Virus record (IMG/VR): IMGVR_UViG_3300043464_002284
Coordinates: 124,001 to 188,000 of that record
Length of the DNA stretch: 64,000 nucleotides
Strand: one strand, 5' to 3'
Origin: a virus
In this document: positions 28,185-35,258 of the stretch, piece by piece
How positions within the stretch are numbered: the first letter of the stretch is position 1
Layout of the letters: each line of letters opens with the position of its first letter
Notes under the pieces: model-generated
What the model was told of the DNA's origin: nothing
Seen by the model: only the letters and a program-made list of their open reading frames with translations
Databases searched by the model: none
Program-made: the position numbers and the translations under genes

Positions 28185-28397
28185 ATGCAGAAAGAAAAAA
28201 TTATTGTAACTGATGAAAATCGACAGGATATTACTAACATCTATTGTCACAGACTTTTGGATGACATGGACTTTAATACTCTGTGGACTTTTGCTTATGA
28301 TATGTTGAGAGATAATAAAGCGGGTTTGACTAATAAAATGTTGGAAGATCAAATCTCTGACTACTACCCTGATATTCTGGAGAACCAATGGAAATAG
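28185..28397 (+). CDS. Small helical phage protein, YPDIL type (70 aa)
   Basis: ATG at 28185 (a GTG lies one codon earlier). LLDDMDFNTLWTFAYDML and DQISDYYPDILEN: the order (dxmdf-x-x-l...yPdlLe) matches a short family common in large phages. Paralogue of 29254. Function unknown. Overlaps the next gene. Confidence 0.65.
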   Translation: MQKEKIIVTDENRQDITNIYCHRLLDDMDFNTLWTFAYDMLRDNKAGLTNKMLEDQISDYYPDILENQWK

Positions 28398-28531
28398 ATA
28401 TTACAAAACAAGAAGCCTGGAAACTAATAGATGCTATCAAGGCATATATGAAGGACTATACTGTTACGGGAGCAGTTCATAAAACGTTCGACAATATTAC
28501 TAAAAAACTAAAGGAGGTTGTCAAAGAATAG
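28388..28531 (+). CDS. Hypothetical helical protein (47 aa)
   Basis: Overlaps the previous gene by 10 nt; GAGAACC upstream. MEIDITKQEAWKLIDAIKAY start. Function unknown. Confidence 0.55.
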   Translation: MEIDITKQEAWKLIDAIKAYMKDYTVTGAVHKTFDNITKKLKEVVKE

Positions 28532-28583
28532 TAACTGGTGGTGAGAGACCGGTTAGTATTGTAAGTTGTTTGTTCTCAAGGCT

Positions 28584-28612
28584 TTGCGTCAACAGAGCCG
28601 ATATGGTATACT
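28584..28612 (+). promoter_or_regulatory. Promoter of the 28660 unit (CGATA spacer)
   Basis: TTGCGT, 17 bp with GCCGATATGG, TATACT. Confidence 0.55.
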
Positions 28613-28659
28613 AGGACGGTGGCGTGAGTGGTCAACTTTTCTCTTTCTAAGGAATTCTT

Positions 28660-28725
28660 ATGCTAGGCCTAATCTTTGGTAGTTGTGTTGTTTTTGGACT
28701 TATCCAAGGTTTTAGCAGCAAGTAA
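28660..28725 (+). CDS. Membrane micro-protein (21 aa)
   Basis: AAGGAA precedes the ATG; MLGLIFGSCVVFGLIQGFSS. Very short, tentative. Confidence 0.35.
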   Translation: MLGLIFGSCVVFGLIQGFSSK

Positions 28726-28731
28726 GATTTT

Positions 28732-28920
28732 ATGAATAATAATCAGACTATTCGGGTCGTTACCATACAAATGGAATTGGCTATACCAAATGATGATTGT
28801 ACTTGTCTAGATAGAGATGACATCTGCAATTATCTAAATAATAAACTGTATGAGGACCCTGAATTTTTTGGTGAGTTTGGCCCTGAGAATATTGTAAAGG
28901 TAGCCTCACTAGAATCATAG
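28732..28920 (+). CDS. Hypothetical protein (62 aa)
   Basis: MNNNQTIRVVTIQMELAIPN start, then CTCLDRDDICNYLNNKLYED; alpha/beta, no family recognised. The following 333-nt gap holds element E3 and one promoter. Confidence 0.55.
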   Translation: MNNNQTIRVVTIQMELAIPNDDCTCLDRDDICNYLNNKLYEDPEFFGEFGPENIVKVASLES

Positions 28921-29034
28921 ATACTATCTATTGTAGTATACCCTTCTCTAACTTCTTAACTCTTATTTATCATACGCACCTGCATAATACATATTCTTTT
29001 CTCTGGGGTGTGTCAAGAAATAAAAATCTTATTG

Positions 29035-29081
29035 TCCAATCTAATCCTTCGGATTTGGCGGTCATGGCGATAGTCAGCGAG
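29035..29081 (+). repeat. 47-nt element E3
   Basis: TCTAATCC...CGGATTTGG, internal TGGCG...TGGCG, end GTCAGCGAG. Similarity to E4 continues into GGGTCAGTTAA (29087-29099). Confidence 0.75.
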
Positions 29082-29120
29082 TAATGAGGGGTCAGTTAAC
29101 AAACCAATAAGAAGTTATGT

Positions 29121-29149
29121 TTGGTCCTTCAACCTCCTTCTGGTATAAT
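29121..29149 (+). promoter_or_regulatory. Promoter of the 29254 unit
   Basis: TTGGTC, 17 bp, TATAAT; leaves a ~95-nt leader. Confidence 0.5.
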
Positions 29150-29253
29150 ACAAGAGTCAACGGAGCCAGTAGTCAAGCATGTGGTGAGACAGATGCGGGA
29201 CTAAGGGAATCATGGGCAAAAGTGTTTTTAACTTTTAAACCATGAGGTGATTT

Positions 29254-29511
29254 ATGAAAAGTAGATTTATAGGTTCGGATAATCGAGTCGAGATTCAAAG
29301 AAAGTATATTGATCAGATCTTGGGTGAATTAGATTTCATGCAGATCAAAGATCGATTAAGAGATTATCTGACCAAGGAAAAGGATAAAGAATCTAACTAT
29401 GCTTTGGAAGCTGAGATACGAAAAGAAGCTCCAGATGTTTTAGTAGATAATTGGGATAGTTCAGATGGGCCAACTACCTTGATAGAGGAAGAAGGGTATC
29501 ATCATGCTTAA
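29254..29511 (+). CDS. Small helical phage protein (85 aa), paralogue of 28185
   Basis: LGELDFMQIKDRLRDYL and EIRKEAPDVLVDNW match the layout of the 28185 product. CCATGAGGTGATTT precedes the ATG. Function unknown; overlaps the next gene. Confidence 0.65.
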   Translation: MKSRFIGSDNRVEIQRKYIDQILGELDFMQIKDRLRDYLTKEKDKESNYALEAEIRKEAPDVLVDNWDSSDGPTTLIEEEGYHHA

Positions 29512-29758
29512 AACTTTCCACAGAATAATTTCTTTTGAAGTAGAGGGTGAAATTTATGATAGCTCTACTACTCCAGAGAGTATTCTAAAAAGCTATGACT
29601 GGCACTTTAAAGGATTTCATGACAATCATGAGGACAAATGTTTCTTAGAATCATCTCATGATAACAGTCATGGACGCATTACTAAAATTGTGCGAAAGAA
29701 TAAGATCAGTAAAACTGACAAAGCAGATACAGAAACTTTCACAATTAATAATAGGTGA
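29504..29758 (+). CDS. Hypothetical protein (84 aa)
   Basis: Overlaps the previous gene by 8 nt. MLKTFHRIISFEVEGEIYD start, later YDWHFKGFHDNHEDKCFLES. No family recognised. Confidence 0.6.
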   Translation: MLKTFHRIISFEVEGEIYDSSTTPESILKSYDWHFKGFHDNHEDKCFLESSHDNSHGRITKIVRKNKISKTDKADTETFTINNR

Positions 29759-29761
29759 CTT

Positions 29762-29869
29762 ATGAATTATACATTAGTTTATTGGAGCGTTGGAACACTA
29801 GTAACATTGTTAGCATTAGTGTCATTATACTATTTCTCTTGTCGCTGTTCTCCTCCAGCTATTAAATAG
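29762..29869 (+). CDS. Membrane micro-protein (35 aa)
   Basis: ATG 3 nt after the previous stop; one long helix (GTLVTLLALVSLYYFSC) and a CRCSPP tail. Function unknown. Confidence 0.5.
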   Translation: MNYTLVYWSVGTLVTLLALVSLYYFSCRCSPPAIK

Positions 29870-29912
29870 TAAATAATAGTAATTTGGTATTAATTTAATC
29901 CGGTGAGGTTAG

Positions 29913-29959
29913 TCTCGGCTAATCTCCCGGATTTGGCTTTAGTGGTAATAGTCAGCGAG
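29913..29959 (+). repeat. 47-nt element E4
   Basis: TCTCGGCTAATC...CGGATTTGG, spaced TGG...TGG, end GTCAGCGAG. An open frame of 60 codons from a GTG at 29903 crosses it but looks unlike a gene. Confidence 0.75.
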
Positions 29960-30077
29960 TTAGTGGGGTCAGTTAAAAAAGAGTATATCGGTGGAACTTG
30001 CCTCCTAGTCCGCATAGCCTATTATAGGTCAAATGACAGTCGCAGGGACGCGACATTACTTCAACAGGAGAAAGTTT

Positions 30078-30293
30078 ATGATTAAGTTTGTTCTTGTGTT
30101 TGCTCTAATGGTTCTTGGTTCGTCAACCTATGCTGGTGAGTGTGCTAGTGGACATTGTACTCTACGAAGTCGAGTTGTCAATGTTACACAAGAAATTGTT
30201 GCTGTTCCAGTAGCAGTTACACGCCGAACAGTTGAGGCTACTCGTAATGTTGGTCGAAGAACTGTAGCTCGCGTTCGCAGCGTTGTTCGTTAA
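30078..30293 (+). CDS. Small secreted Arg/Val-rich protein
   Basis: 71 aa; start at 30078 after CAGGAGAAAG. Signal peptide (FVLVFALMVLGSSTYA), then GECASGHCTLRSRV and an Arg/Val-rich tail. This layout (CxxGxC followed by RxRxVV) is typical of planctomycete secreted small proteins, so a host origin is likely. Function unknown. Confidence 0.65.
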   Translation: MIKFVLVFALMVLGSSTYAGECASGHCTLRSRVVNVTQEIVAVPVAVTRRTVEATRNVGRRTVARVRSVVR

Positions 30294-30363
30294 TATTCAT
30301 GGTCGATAATCAAAAGGATCATAGGACAGATTTGTTTGATTATAGGTCATAAAGAAAAGATAA

Positions 30364-30408
30364 CCCCCGATGCCTCTTAGCAATGCACACTTTCGGGGGT
30401 CTTTTCTT
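30364..30408 (+). terminator. Rho-independent terminator
   Basis: CCCCCGA (30364-30370) / TCGGGGG (30393-30399) followed by a T-rich tail. Confidence 0.75.
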
Positions 30409-30441
30409 AAAATAGGACTAACTTTATTCAAGGAGGAATTT

Positions 30442-30786
30442 ATGAAAGTTTTCATGATGGTATTTGCAATTTGTTTTTGTACTATGTTTGCCGCATCGGC
30501 TGCTGGGCCAAAGTATTATTACTCTCAGCCAACAAGGGTTGAAAGTTATGCTAATAATTACTCTGGTGGAGATGACCAAAGTCGATGTCAAGCCGAAGCT
30601 AATCATATGGCAGCTAATAACATTACTGGTCATGTGTGGGGAGTTATTGGTAGTTTTGAAGGAGTAGGTTATGGTTCTAGTCCCAATTGTAACACTTGTA
30701 CTCCAGGTAACAATATGAGACTAACAGGAGATGCGTCAGCACAAGGTCGCAATGGTAAATGGTATAGAGTAAGGTCTTGGAGATAA
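30442..30786 (+). CDS. Secreted protein of a planctomycete-type family
   Basis: 114 aa; AAGGAGGA precedes the ATG. Signal peptide cut after AASA. The mature part has AEANHMAANNITGHVWGV, GSFEGVGYGSS and AQGRNGKWYRVRSW. This pattern (GHxxG...EGVGxG...GxNGxWYxVR) is a small-protein family I know from planctomycetes, which supports the host assignment. Function unknown. Confidence 0.7.
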   Translation: MKVFMMVFAICFCTMFAASAAGPKYYYSQPTRVESYANNYSGGDDQSRCQAEANHMAANNITGHVWGVIGSFEGVGYGSSPNCNTCTPGNNMRLTGDASAQGRNGKWYRVRSWR

Positions 30787-30795
30787 TATCTTCAG

Positions 30796-30868
30796 GCAAG
30801 AGTAGCTCAATTGGCAGAGCGTCAGGTTTCCAACCTGAATGTTGAGGGTTCGATTCCCTTCTCTTGCT
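30796..30868 (+). tRNA. tRNA-Gly (UCC)
   Basis: Acceptor GCAAGAG/CTCTTGC, anticodon stem TCAGG/CCTGA with loop TTTCCAA, T-arm GAGGG-TTCGATT-CCCTT. Confidence 0.93.
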
Positions 30869-30886
30869 TTTAATAGTAACAGATTG

Positions 30887-30933
30887 TATCAGCTAATAGT
30901 ATCGGGTTGGTTTTTATGGTAACAGTCAGCGAG
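30887..30933 (+). repeat. 47-nt element E5
   Basis: CAGCTAAT...CGGGTTGG, spaced TGG...TGG, end GTCAGCGAG. It ends 7 nt before the ATG of the 30941 gene and may form its leader. Confidence 0.7.
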
Positions 30934-30940
30934 ATTTAGT

Positions 30941-31126
30941 ATGATAACAACTATAAAAATTCAACCCCAAATGGACTGTAATTACATTTGTCAAAGAATT
31001 CACCAAGCTATCCTCCAATATCAAAAGGATAACCAGAACGTAAACGATACTATGCTAGTGATAGATATTCGTAAACCTTATGACGATGATAATCTTATCT
31101 CCAAGTTAGAATTTAAGGAAGAATAA
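30941..31126 (+). CDS. Hypothetical protein (61 aa)
   Basis: MITTIKIQPQMDCNYICQRI start; short alpha/beta protein. No Shine-Dalgarno other than GCGAG of element E5. Function unknown. Confidence 0.55.
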   Translation: MITTIKIQPQMDCNYICQRIHQAILQYQKDNQNVNDTMLVIDIRKPYDDDNLISKLEFKEE

Positions 31127-31180
31127 ACTTGCTAAAGTAGTCAGGCGCTTTTATAATACCATTGAGATACTCTGTATATG

Positions 31181-31227
31181 TCTCACCTAAAATTCCGGGT
31201 TTGGAATTTATGGAAACAGTCAGCGAG
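31181..31227 (+). repeat. 47-nt element E6
   Basis: TCTCACCTAAA...CGGGTTTGG, internal TGGAA...TGGAA, end GTCAGCGAG, 6 nt before the ATG at 31234. Confidence 0.75.
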
Positions 31228-31233
31228 TTTATC

Positions 31234-31485
31234 ATGTTAAAACATACTATAATCAATATTGATAATAAGTGTCTTGATCTATTGTTAACAGAAGAAGAAA
31301 TTCAAGGTGCTTTTGCCCGAGCTTTAGATCATAATAATGCTCAATATATTAACCAAAATATTTGCTGCAAATGCTGGCCCATAGATAGTAATAAGGAATG
31401 TTGTCCGTTCTGGAAAAAGATTTTTGGACTATGTGAAAGTTGTCAAGAAAATCCCCCAGAGTCAAAGGAGAACTGTGATGGCTAA
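31234..31485 (+). CDS. Cys-rich tailed hypothetical protein (83 aa)
   Basis: ATG at 31234 chosen because the longer TTG-started frame would include element E6. MLKHTIINIDNKCLDLLLTE start; the C-terminus has CCKCWPIDSNKECCPFW and CESC, possibly a metal site. Overlaps the next gene. Confidence 0.6.
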   Translation: MLKHTIINIDNKCLDLLLTEEEIQGAFARALDHNNAQYINQNICCKCWPIDSNKECCPFWKKIFGLCESCQENPPESKENCDG

Positions 31486-31642
31486 GAAAAAAGCCTGTAA
31501 GAAAACTTGTGGGAAAAAATGTAGCAAGAAAAAGTGCGACCAAGTTCCACAAGAAAATCAAGATACTGGATTTGAAGTTAAGCCGTTAACAAAGGCAGAT
31601 TATTTTTTTGGAATGATTAAGAAAGCCTTTGGTTATGAATGA
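31478..31642 (+). CDS. Lys/Cys-rich small protein (54 aa)
   Basis: GGAGAACTGTG upstream. MAKKKACKKTCGKKCSKKKC start: regularly spaced cysteines in a strongly basic segment, likely metal or nucleic-acid binding. Similar KKxCxKxCxKKC stretches occur in other large phages. Function unknown. Confidence 0.6.
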   Translation: MAKKKACKKTCGKKCSKKKCDQVPQENQDTGFEVKPLTKADYFFGMIKKAFGYE

Positions 31643-31775
31643 GATATTCAGCAACTTAGGATTTTTATTGATGAGTTTGATTCTGGTAGAGTCTATAGTA
31701 TATATTACAGGACTATGGTTCGTCTCCTATCTGTCAAGGAAAGATGACGATGACTCAAATAATTTCCATAGTTAG
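31635..31775 (+). CDS. Membrane micro-protein (46 aa)
   Basis: Overlaps the previous gene by 8 nt. One helix (LLMSLILVESIVYITGLWFV) and an acidic tail. Function unknown. Confidence 0.5.
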   Translation: MNEIFSNLGFLLMSLILVESIVYITGLWFVSYLSRKDDDDSNNFHS

Positions 31776-31893
31776 TCGGCCAATTTGCCCCACCTTCATT
31801 CATGATGACATAACCAGAATATTCATTTCCCTCATAGGATTACTAGTCCTCTCTGCCATCTTTTACCAAATAGTTAGATATTATGGTCGTTGA
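31750..31893 (+). CDS. Membrane micro-protein (47 aa)
   Basis: AAGGA is 9 nt from this ATG (an ATG at 31744 is in frame but too close). Helix FISLIGLLVLSAIFYQIV. Overlaps both neighbours. Confidence 0.5.
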   Translation: MTQIISIVSRPICPTFIHDDITRIFISLIGLLVLSAIFYQIVRYYGR

Positions 31894-32005
31894 AAATAAT
31901 AATCTCATTATATATGGCCCACATATCATTCTTTCCTGCATCATAGTTAGATCACTGCTGATCTGGTATTTAGAGCATTTTTTATATGAGGACTATAATG
32001 AGTAA
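31883..32005 (+). CDS. Membrane micro-protein (40 aa)
   Basis: Helix LIIYGPHIILSCIIVRSLLI. Overlaps both neighbours by about 10 nt. Third of four consecutive small membrane genes. Confidence 0.45.
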   Translation: MVVENNNLIIYGPHIILSCIIVRSLLIWYLEHFLYEDYNE

Positions 32006-32177
32006 AATTTCAAGAAATGATGATTTTCATGTTCCTTTCATTAAGAATCTAGCTTTTGTGGGGCTAGTTACTATAGTTTCTATGATTACTACTCACTTTT
32101 TAGTAGTAAATTATCTTCCAAAACTTATTCAAACCCAAGAATATACCATTCAGCAATCCCAGATTCAGCCCAAGTAG
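31998..32177 (+). CDS. Membrane-anchored small protein (59 aa)
   Basis: Start at 31998 with GAGGA upstream. Helix LAFVGLVTIVSMITTHFLVV, then a Gln-rich tail. Function unknown. Confidence 0.55.
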   Translation: MSKISRNDDFHVPFIKNLAFVGLVTIVSMITTHFLVVNYLPKLIQTQEYTIQQSQIQPK

Positions 32178-32331
32178 GTCTTTCTTTAGCTAATACGACC
32201 TATTTAACGGCTAAAAGAATTAATATTCACTTATTATCTTATCTCGTGGTGAAATTTGAGTAAAGTCTATTCTCTGATAGGGTGAATTATACCATATCGG
32301 CCTAAAGTTGTCAAGCCCTCATTGTCGATAC

Positions 32332-32360
32332 TTGACAGAGAGGAAACTATGATGTATACT
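32332..32360 (+). promoter_or_regulatory. Promoter at start of the 32.4-kb operon
   Basis: TTGACA, 17 bp, TATACT, with GTCGATA just upstream of -35. It lies over the ATGs at 32349/32352, favouring the start at 32406. Confidence 0.55.
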
Positions 32361-32405
32361 GGTACTACTGATAGGGGTAGAAAACTTAATTTGGGGCTGA
32401 AAAAG

Positions 32406-32591
32406 ATGTATAAACAGATTCAATTGACTGATAAGGAACTAGAACTTTTAGCCTCTATGATCCGGTATTATATTGGTGAAAAGAAGGACAAACCGGGCTT
32501 TGAAATCAATAATGCTCACATTATGTTACGTCACATTAGTGGGGTAAATGCCCGTAAAGGTAGTAATCAAATAGTCTTTAGTGGGAAATGA
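32406..32591 (+). CDS. Hypothetical protein (61 aa)
   Basis: MYKQIQLTDKELELLASMIR start; the in-frame ATG at 32349 has a better ribosome site (GAGGAAACT) but would precede the promoter's -10 box. If another promoter is used, the 80-aa form is made. Helical, no family recognised. Confidence 0.5.
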   Translation: MYKQIQLTDKELELLASMIRYYIGEKKDKPGFEINNAHIMLRHISGVNARKGSNQIVFSGK

Positions 32592-32609
32592 ACCCATTCC
32601 ATTTATCAA

Positions 32610-32849
32610 ATGAAAAAGAAATCAAAACAAATGAAAATCAATGATTATATGTCGCTCGTTGCTGACTATATTGAGAATGAGTATGGGCCAGATGACGATT
32701 TTAAGGAATTAACTATGGACGAAAAATATGCAGTTAAAATGATGCTGGCATTTCATTACCAAGAAAATAATAGTATCAATAATGCGGCTAGTGATGTTAT
32801 TAGTTATATTCGTGACAATAGAGAATGGATGAGGGAGAATATCAAATGA
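32610..32849 (+). CDS. Hypothetical protein (79 aa), NNxAxDV family
   Basis: MKKKSKQMKINDYMSLVADY start; a C-terminal SINNAASDVISYIRDN shared in pattern with the products of 34794 and 41837. Three diverged paralogues of unknown function. ATGA overlap with the next gene. Confidence 0.6.
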   Translation: MKKKSKQMKINDYMSLVADYIENEYGPDDDFKELTMDEKYAVKMMLAFHYQENNSINNAASDVISYIRDNREWMRENIK

Positions 32850-33109
32850 GTAGTATTGTAATCAAAGATAGTTATAAGGCTGATGTTTTCAATTTCGATA
32901 TGGAATGTTGGAAACAAGAAATTCCTAATGAGATACTGTTTAATGAAGATGGAACAGTCAAGGACGGGCCTTGTACTAAATGGGCTGAACTATATAATCT
33001 GACTATTAATAATGTGATCAGTTGGGAATGGACTAAGATGAAGTTGACAAGAAATGAACTCAAAGGTTTGGCCGATTTTCTTAACCAATTTTTGGAGGAC
33101 AACCCATGA
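32846..33109 (+). CDS. Hypothetical protein (87 aa), ELKGLADFLN family
   Basis: ATGA-coupled. The C-terminus NELKGLADFLNQFLE recurs in 36892 (EELKGFADFINNFLE) and, more weakly, 59270, marking a small paralogue family. Similar C-termini occur in other phage genomes. Function unknown. Confidence 0.65.
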   Translation: MSSIVIKDSYKADVFNFDMECWKQEIPNEILFNEDGTVKDGPCTKWAELYNLTINNVISWEWTKMKLTRNELKGLADFLNQFLEDNP

Positions 33110-33246
33110 ACGATAAACTGAAAAGTAATATCAGGAACTTTATTGTGGATTATGATAATACTGTGAGTGATTTTAATATGGCTGATTATGATTTGTGGCT
33201 TGAGACTGCCGTTAATCTTTTGAAAGAAGTTTTGGAGAATAAATAA
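33106..33246 (+). CDS. Hypothetical protein (46 aa)
   Basis: ATGA-type overlap upstream, TAATG downstream; GGAGG lies upstream. MNDKLKSNIRNFIVDYDNTV start. Function unknown. Confidence 0.55.
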   Translation: MNDKLKSNIRNFIVDYDNTVSDFNMADYDLWLETAVNLLKEVLENK

Positions 33247-33398
33247 TGACTAAACCCACAATCCTTACAGACAAAGAAATTGAGGCGATTAAGGAATCCA
33301 TGAGACAAATATGGGAGAGCGACTGCATTTCCATAGAGGATGCACAAGAAGTAAATACCATTCTCAATAATCTACTTGAAAGGACAAAGGAAAACTAA
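33246..33398 (+). CDS. Hypothetical protein (50 aa)
   Basis: TAATG coupling on both sides. MTKPTILTDKEIEAIKESMR start, helical, acidic. Function unknown. Confidence 0.55.
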   Translation: MTKPTILTDKEIEAIKESMRQIWESDCISIEDAQEVNTILNNLLERTKEN

Positions 33399-33577
33399 TG
33401 GTAATTCAAAAAACTTGGACAGACCTTTTGGGCAAGCCTCAAGGTAATGAGAGTGTTGATGGTAATGATATTGTGAGGGAAGTTAGTCTTCATCAATTTA
33501 GAATATTGTGGTCATTTAATAGTAATCAAGAAGCTAATCGGATTTATACTTATTGGACAACTATGGAGAATAACTAA
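33398..33577 (+). CDS. Hypothetical protein (59 aa)
   Basis: TAATG coupling on both sides. MVIQKTWTDLLGKPQGNESV start. Function unknown. Confidence 0.55.
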   Translation: MVIQKTWTDLLGKPQGNESVDGNDIVREVSLHQFRILWSFNSNQEANRIYTYWTTMENN

Positions 33578-33753
33578 TGACTAGATTAAATTTGGATTTG
33601 ACAACTAAACAGATCAATCTTCTATTTGTGGCTTTGGAAAATCTTGAGAAAAGTGATAGGATGGGCGATCCTGAGCGTGCAGATATTATGAAGTTGACGA
33701 GATATTTGGATAGTGTAGTATTTGTTGAGAAATGGTATGTGGAAAACAAATAA
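33577..33753 (+). CDS. Hypothetical helical protein (58 aa)
   Basis: TAATG coupling on both sides. MTRLNLDLTTKQINLLFVAL start, later EKSDRMGDPERADIMKL. Resembles short phage helical proteins. Function unknown. Confidence 0.55.
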   Translation: MTRLNLDLTTKQINLLFVALENLEKSDRMGDPERADIMKLTRYLDSVVFVEKWYVENK

Positions 33754-34007
33754 TGGAAAACGGGACAGTTGTCGTATTTGAACCCAAAAATTTTAATCCA
33801 GAGTTTTGGAACAATCTTCCAGAAAAAGATAGGGCTGAATATTACGGGCCTTTGGGTTATGGATCGGACAAGAAGAAGTTTTTTGTATTTTTGACCGAAA
33901 TTAAAAATGCTCCCGGCCATTGTGTTCTTGTTGATCTTGACGATGGACATATAGAGGTTATGCGTCATGTTTCTGATTTTAGAGAAGTTAATGAAGAAGA
34001 ATTTTAG
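33753..34007 (+). CDS. Hypothetical protein (84 aa)
   Basis: TAATG start at 33753. VVVFEPKNFNPEFWNNLPEK, then YYGPLGYGSD and HCVLVDLDDGHIEVMRHVSD: a pattern I associate with a short phage family (NP-x-F...YYGxlGYG...hxvlidl). Function unknown. Confidence 0.65.
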   Translation: MENGTVVVFEPKNFNPEFWNNLPEKDRAEYYGPLGYGSDKKKFFVFLTEIKNAPGHCVLVDLDDGHIEVMRHVSDFREVNEEEF

Positions 34008-34018
34008 GAGAATAAATA

Positions 34019-34303
34019 ATGAGAGTAAGAATTACTACCAAAGGTGGTAGGCCAGCTAGGGATCATACCCTTAAAAGGAATATTGAGCAGGAAAATGCAA
34101 GAAAAAATCGTCCGATAACAGATGAGGTTAAAAAAATAACATTTGGCAAGTATAAGGGCATTTCTATTACAGATATAGATTCCAAGTACCTGTTGTGGTG
34201 TTGTAATAATCTTGATAAGTGCCCATCATATATTACTGATGAGCTAAAATATCGGGGCCACAACCCACCAGATATTCCTCCGTGGGAAGATCGTATACAT
34301 TAA
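34019..34303 (+). CDS. DUF3820-like protein (94 aa)
   Basis: AGGAGAATAAAT precedes the ATG. ITFGKYKGISITDIDSKYLL matches the DUF3820 / exonuclease-X C-terminal motif (FGKYKGxxIxDip-x-x-YLlW). No exonuclease catalytic domain is present, so it may be a DNA-binding accessory. Confidence 0.65.
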   Translation: MRVRITTKGGRPARDHTLKRNIEQENARKNRPITDEVKKITFGKYKGISITDIDSKYLLWCCNNLDKCPSYITDELKYRGHNPPDIPPWEDRIH

Positions 34304-34326
34304 TATCTTTCAAAGGAGTATAAATA

Positions 34327-34416
34327 ATGGCTGGACTTGTATTGTTTGCTATATTAGGATATATGGCTTGTGTACGAATTTATGATTGGTGGAATGGATA
34401 TGGGGAGTTATTTTAA
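34327..34416 (+). CDS. Membrane micro-protein (29 aa)
   Basis: AAAGGAGTATAA upstream; MAGLVLFAILGYMACVRIYD. TAATG coupling to the next gene. Confidence 0.45.
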   Translation: MAGLVLFAILGYMACVRIYDWWNGYGELF

Positions 34417-34604
34417 TGACTAATGAAGATAAAGCAGATTGTCTTACTTTACTAAAAGAAATGAAAGAACTATGTAGGGTATTCGCCAAACATAAAGTCG
34501 ATGACCCTGCTATGGCATCCTTCATTTATGCTGTGAATCAATCTACTGATGTTCTTATTGAGATTATTGAAAACAAACCACTAGAAATCAAAAGGATGTT
34601 TTAA
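34416..34604 (+). CDS. Hypothetical helical protein (62 aa)
   Basis: TAATG start at 34416. MTNEDKADCLTLLKEMKELC, later DDPAMASFIYAVNQS. TAATG coupling to the next. Function unknown. Confidence 0.6.
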   Translation: MTNEDKADCLTLLKEMKELCRVFAKHKVDDPAMASFIYAVNQSTDVLIEIIENKPLEIKRMF

Positions 34605-34807
34605 TGATAGTTAATCTTAAAACAGAATTACAAAATCTTGACCGTAATGATTTTATGGCAGTTGCCAATCTCGTTGATAAAATAGTTTTTGATCTTAGTG
34701 ATCTTCTGATTGATGTGGGCGATGAAATCATGTTAGCTGCTGCAAAAGACTATATGATTGACCTTATTAATCCTGACCTATTGGATTTTGACAATGACCA
34801 AAGCTGA
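34604..34807 (+). CDS. Hypothetical helical protein (67 aa)
   Basis: TAATG-coupled. MIVNLKTELQNLDRNDFMAV start. Overlaps the next gene by 14 nt. Function unknown. Confidence 0.55.
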   Translation: MIVNLKTELQNLDRNDFMAVANLVDKIVFDLSDLLIDVGDEIMLAAAKDYMIDLINPDLLDFDNDQS

Positions 34808-35054
34808 ATACAAAAAACATCATTGTAAGGTAGTAGAGTATATTTATGCAGAATATAGTGATTTTCATTTTACTAGAATGAAGAATGGATCGTTACTTAT
34901 TCAATTAAGTCCAATAGATAAACACCTATTTCATTTACTTATTAAAACTTTATCTAATCATCCTGATCCTAAAAATAGTATTAATAATATTGCTGGCAAT
35001 GTAGTGGAAGAAATGTGGCAATGTTTGTGGGGAAAGTCTAAGATAAGGTCTTGA
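34794..35054 (+). CDS. Hypothetical protein (86 aa), NNxAxDV family
   Basis: Start at 34794 inside the previous gene. SINNIAGNVVEEMWQ near the C-terminus pairs it with 32610 and 41837. It ends in TGA, after which the same frame stays open for 67 more codons (see next entry). Confidence 0.6.
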   Translation: MTKAEYKKHHCKVVEYIYAEYSDFHFTRMKNGSLLIQLSPIDKHLFHLLIKTLSNHPDPKNSINNIAGNVVEEMWQCLWGKSKIRS

Positions 35055-35057
35055 AAA

Positions 35058-35258
35058 ATAAGTATACCATATAAAGGAAACTGTGAACATCTTAAAGAAG
35101 GATATTGTATAGCTTGCGTATCCAAGATTAGAGATAATTGGGGTGCTACTGCTATGACTTTTTCTAAAGATTCAAAATGCTATATTAATGTGTGGGATGG
35201 TGATTATCCAAAGTGGATTGAGATAACTAATGACACTAGTAAGAACCCTAATTCTTGA
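35058..35258 (+). CDS. Gene-like frame without a normal start codon
   Basis: 66 aa in frame with the upstream gene across its TGA. The sequence looks coded (PYKGNCEHLKEGYCIACVSK, then a WDGDYPKWIEI segment) but the first ATG is deep inside. Options: an ATA start at 35058 (AAGG 9 nt upstream), TGA read-through, or a decayed fusion. Overlaps the next ATG by 29 nt. Confidence 0.4.
   Translation: MSIPYKGNCEHLKEGYCIACVSKIRDNWGATAMTFSKDSKCYINVWDGDYPKWIEITNDTSKNPNS

Noticed and set aside
29903-30085. 60-codon frame from a GTG over element E4
   Set aside because: No ribosome site; its only conserved part is the 47-nt element, and the rest lacks gene-like features.
25311-31227. A known riboswitch class (preQ1, glutamine, fluoride) for the 47-nt elements
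   Set aside because: None of the core sequences I know for those classes is present, and the hairpin pairing is not kept in E5 and E6.
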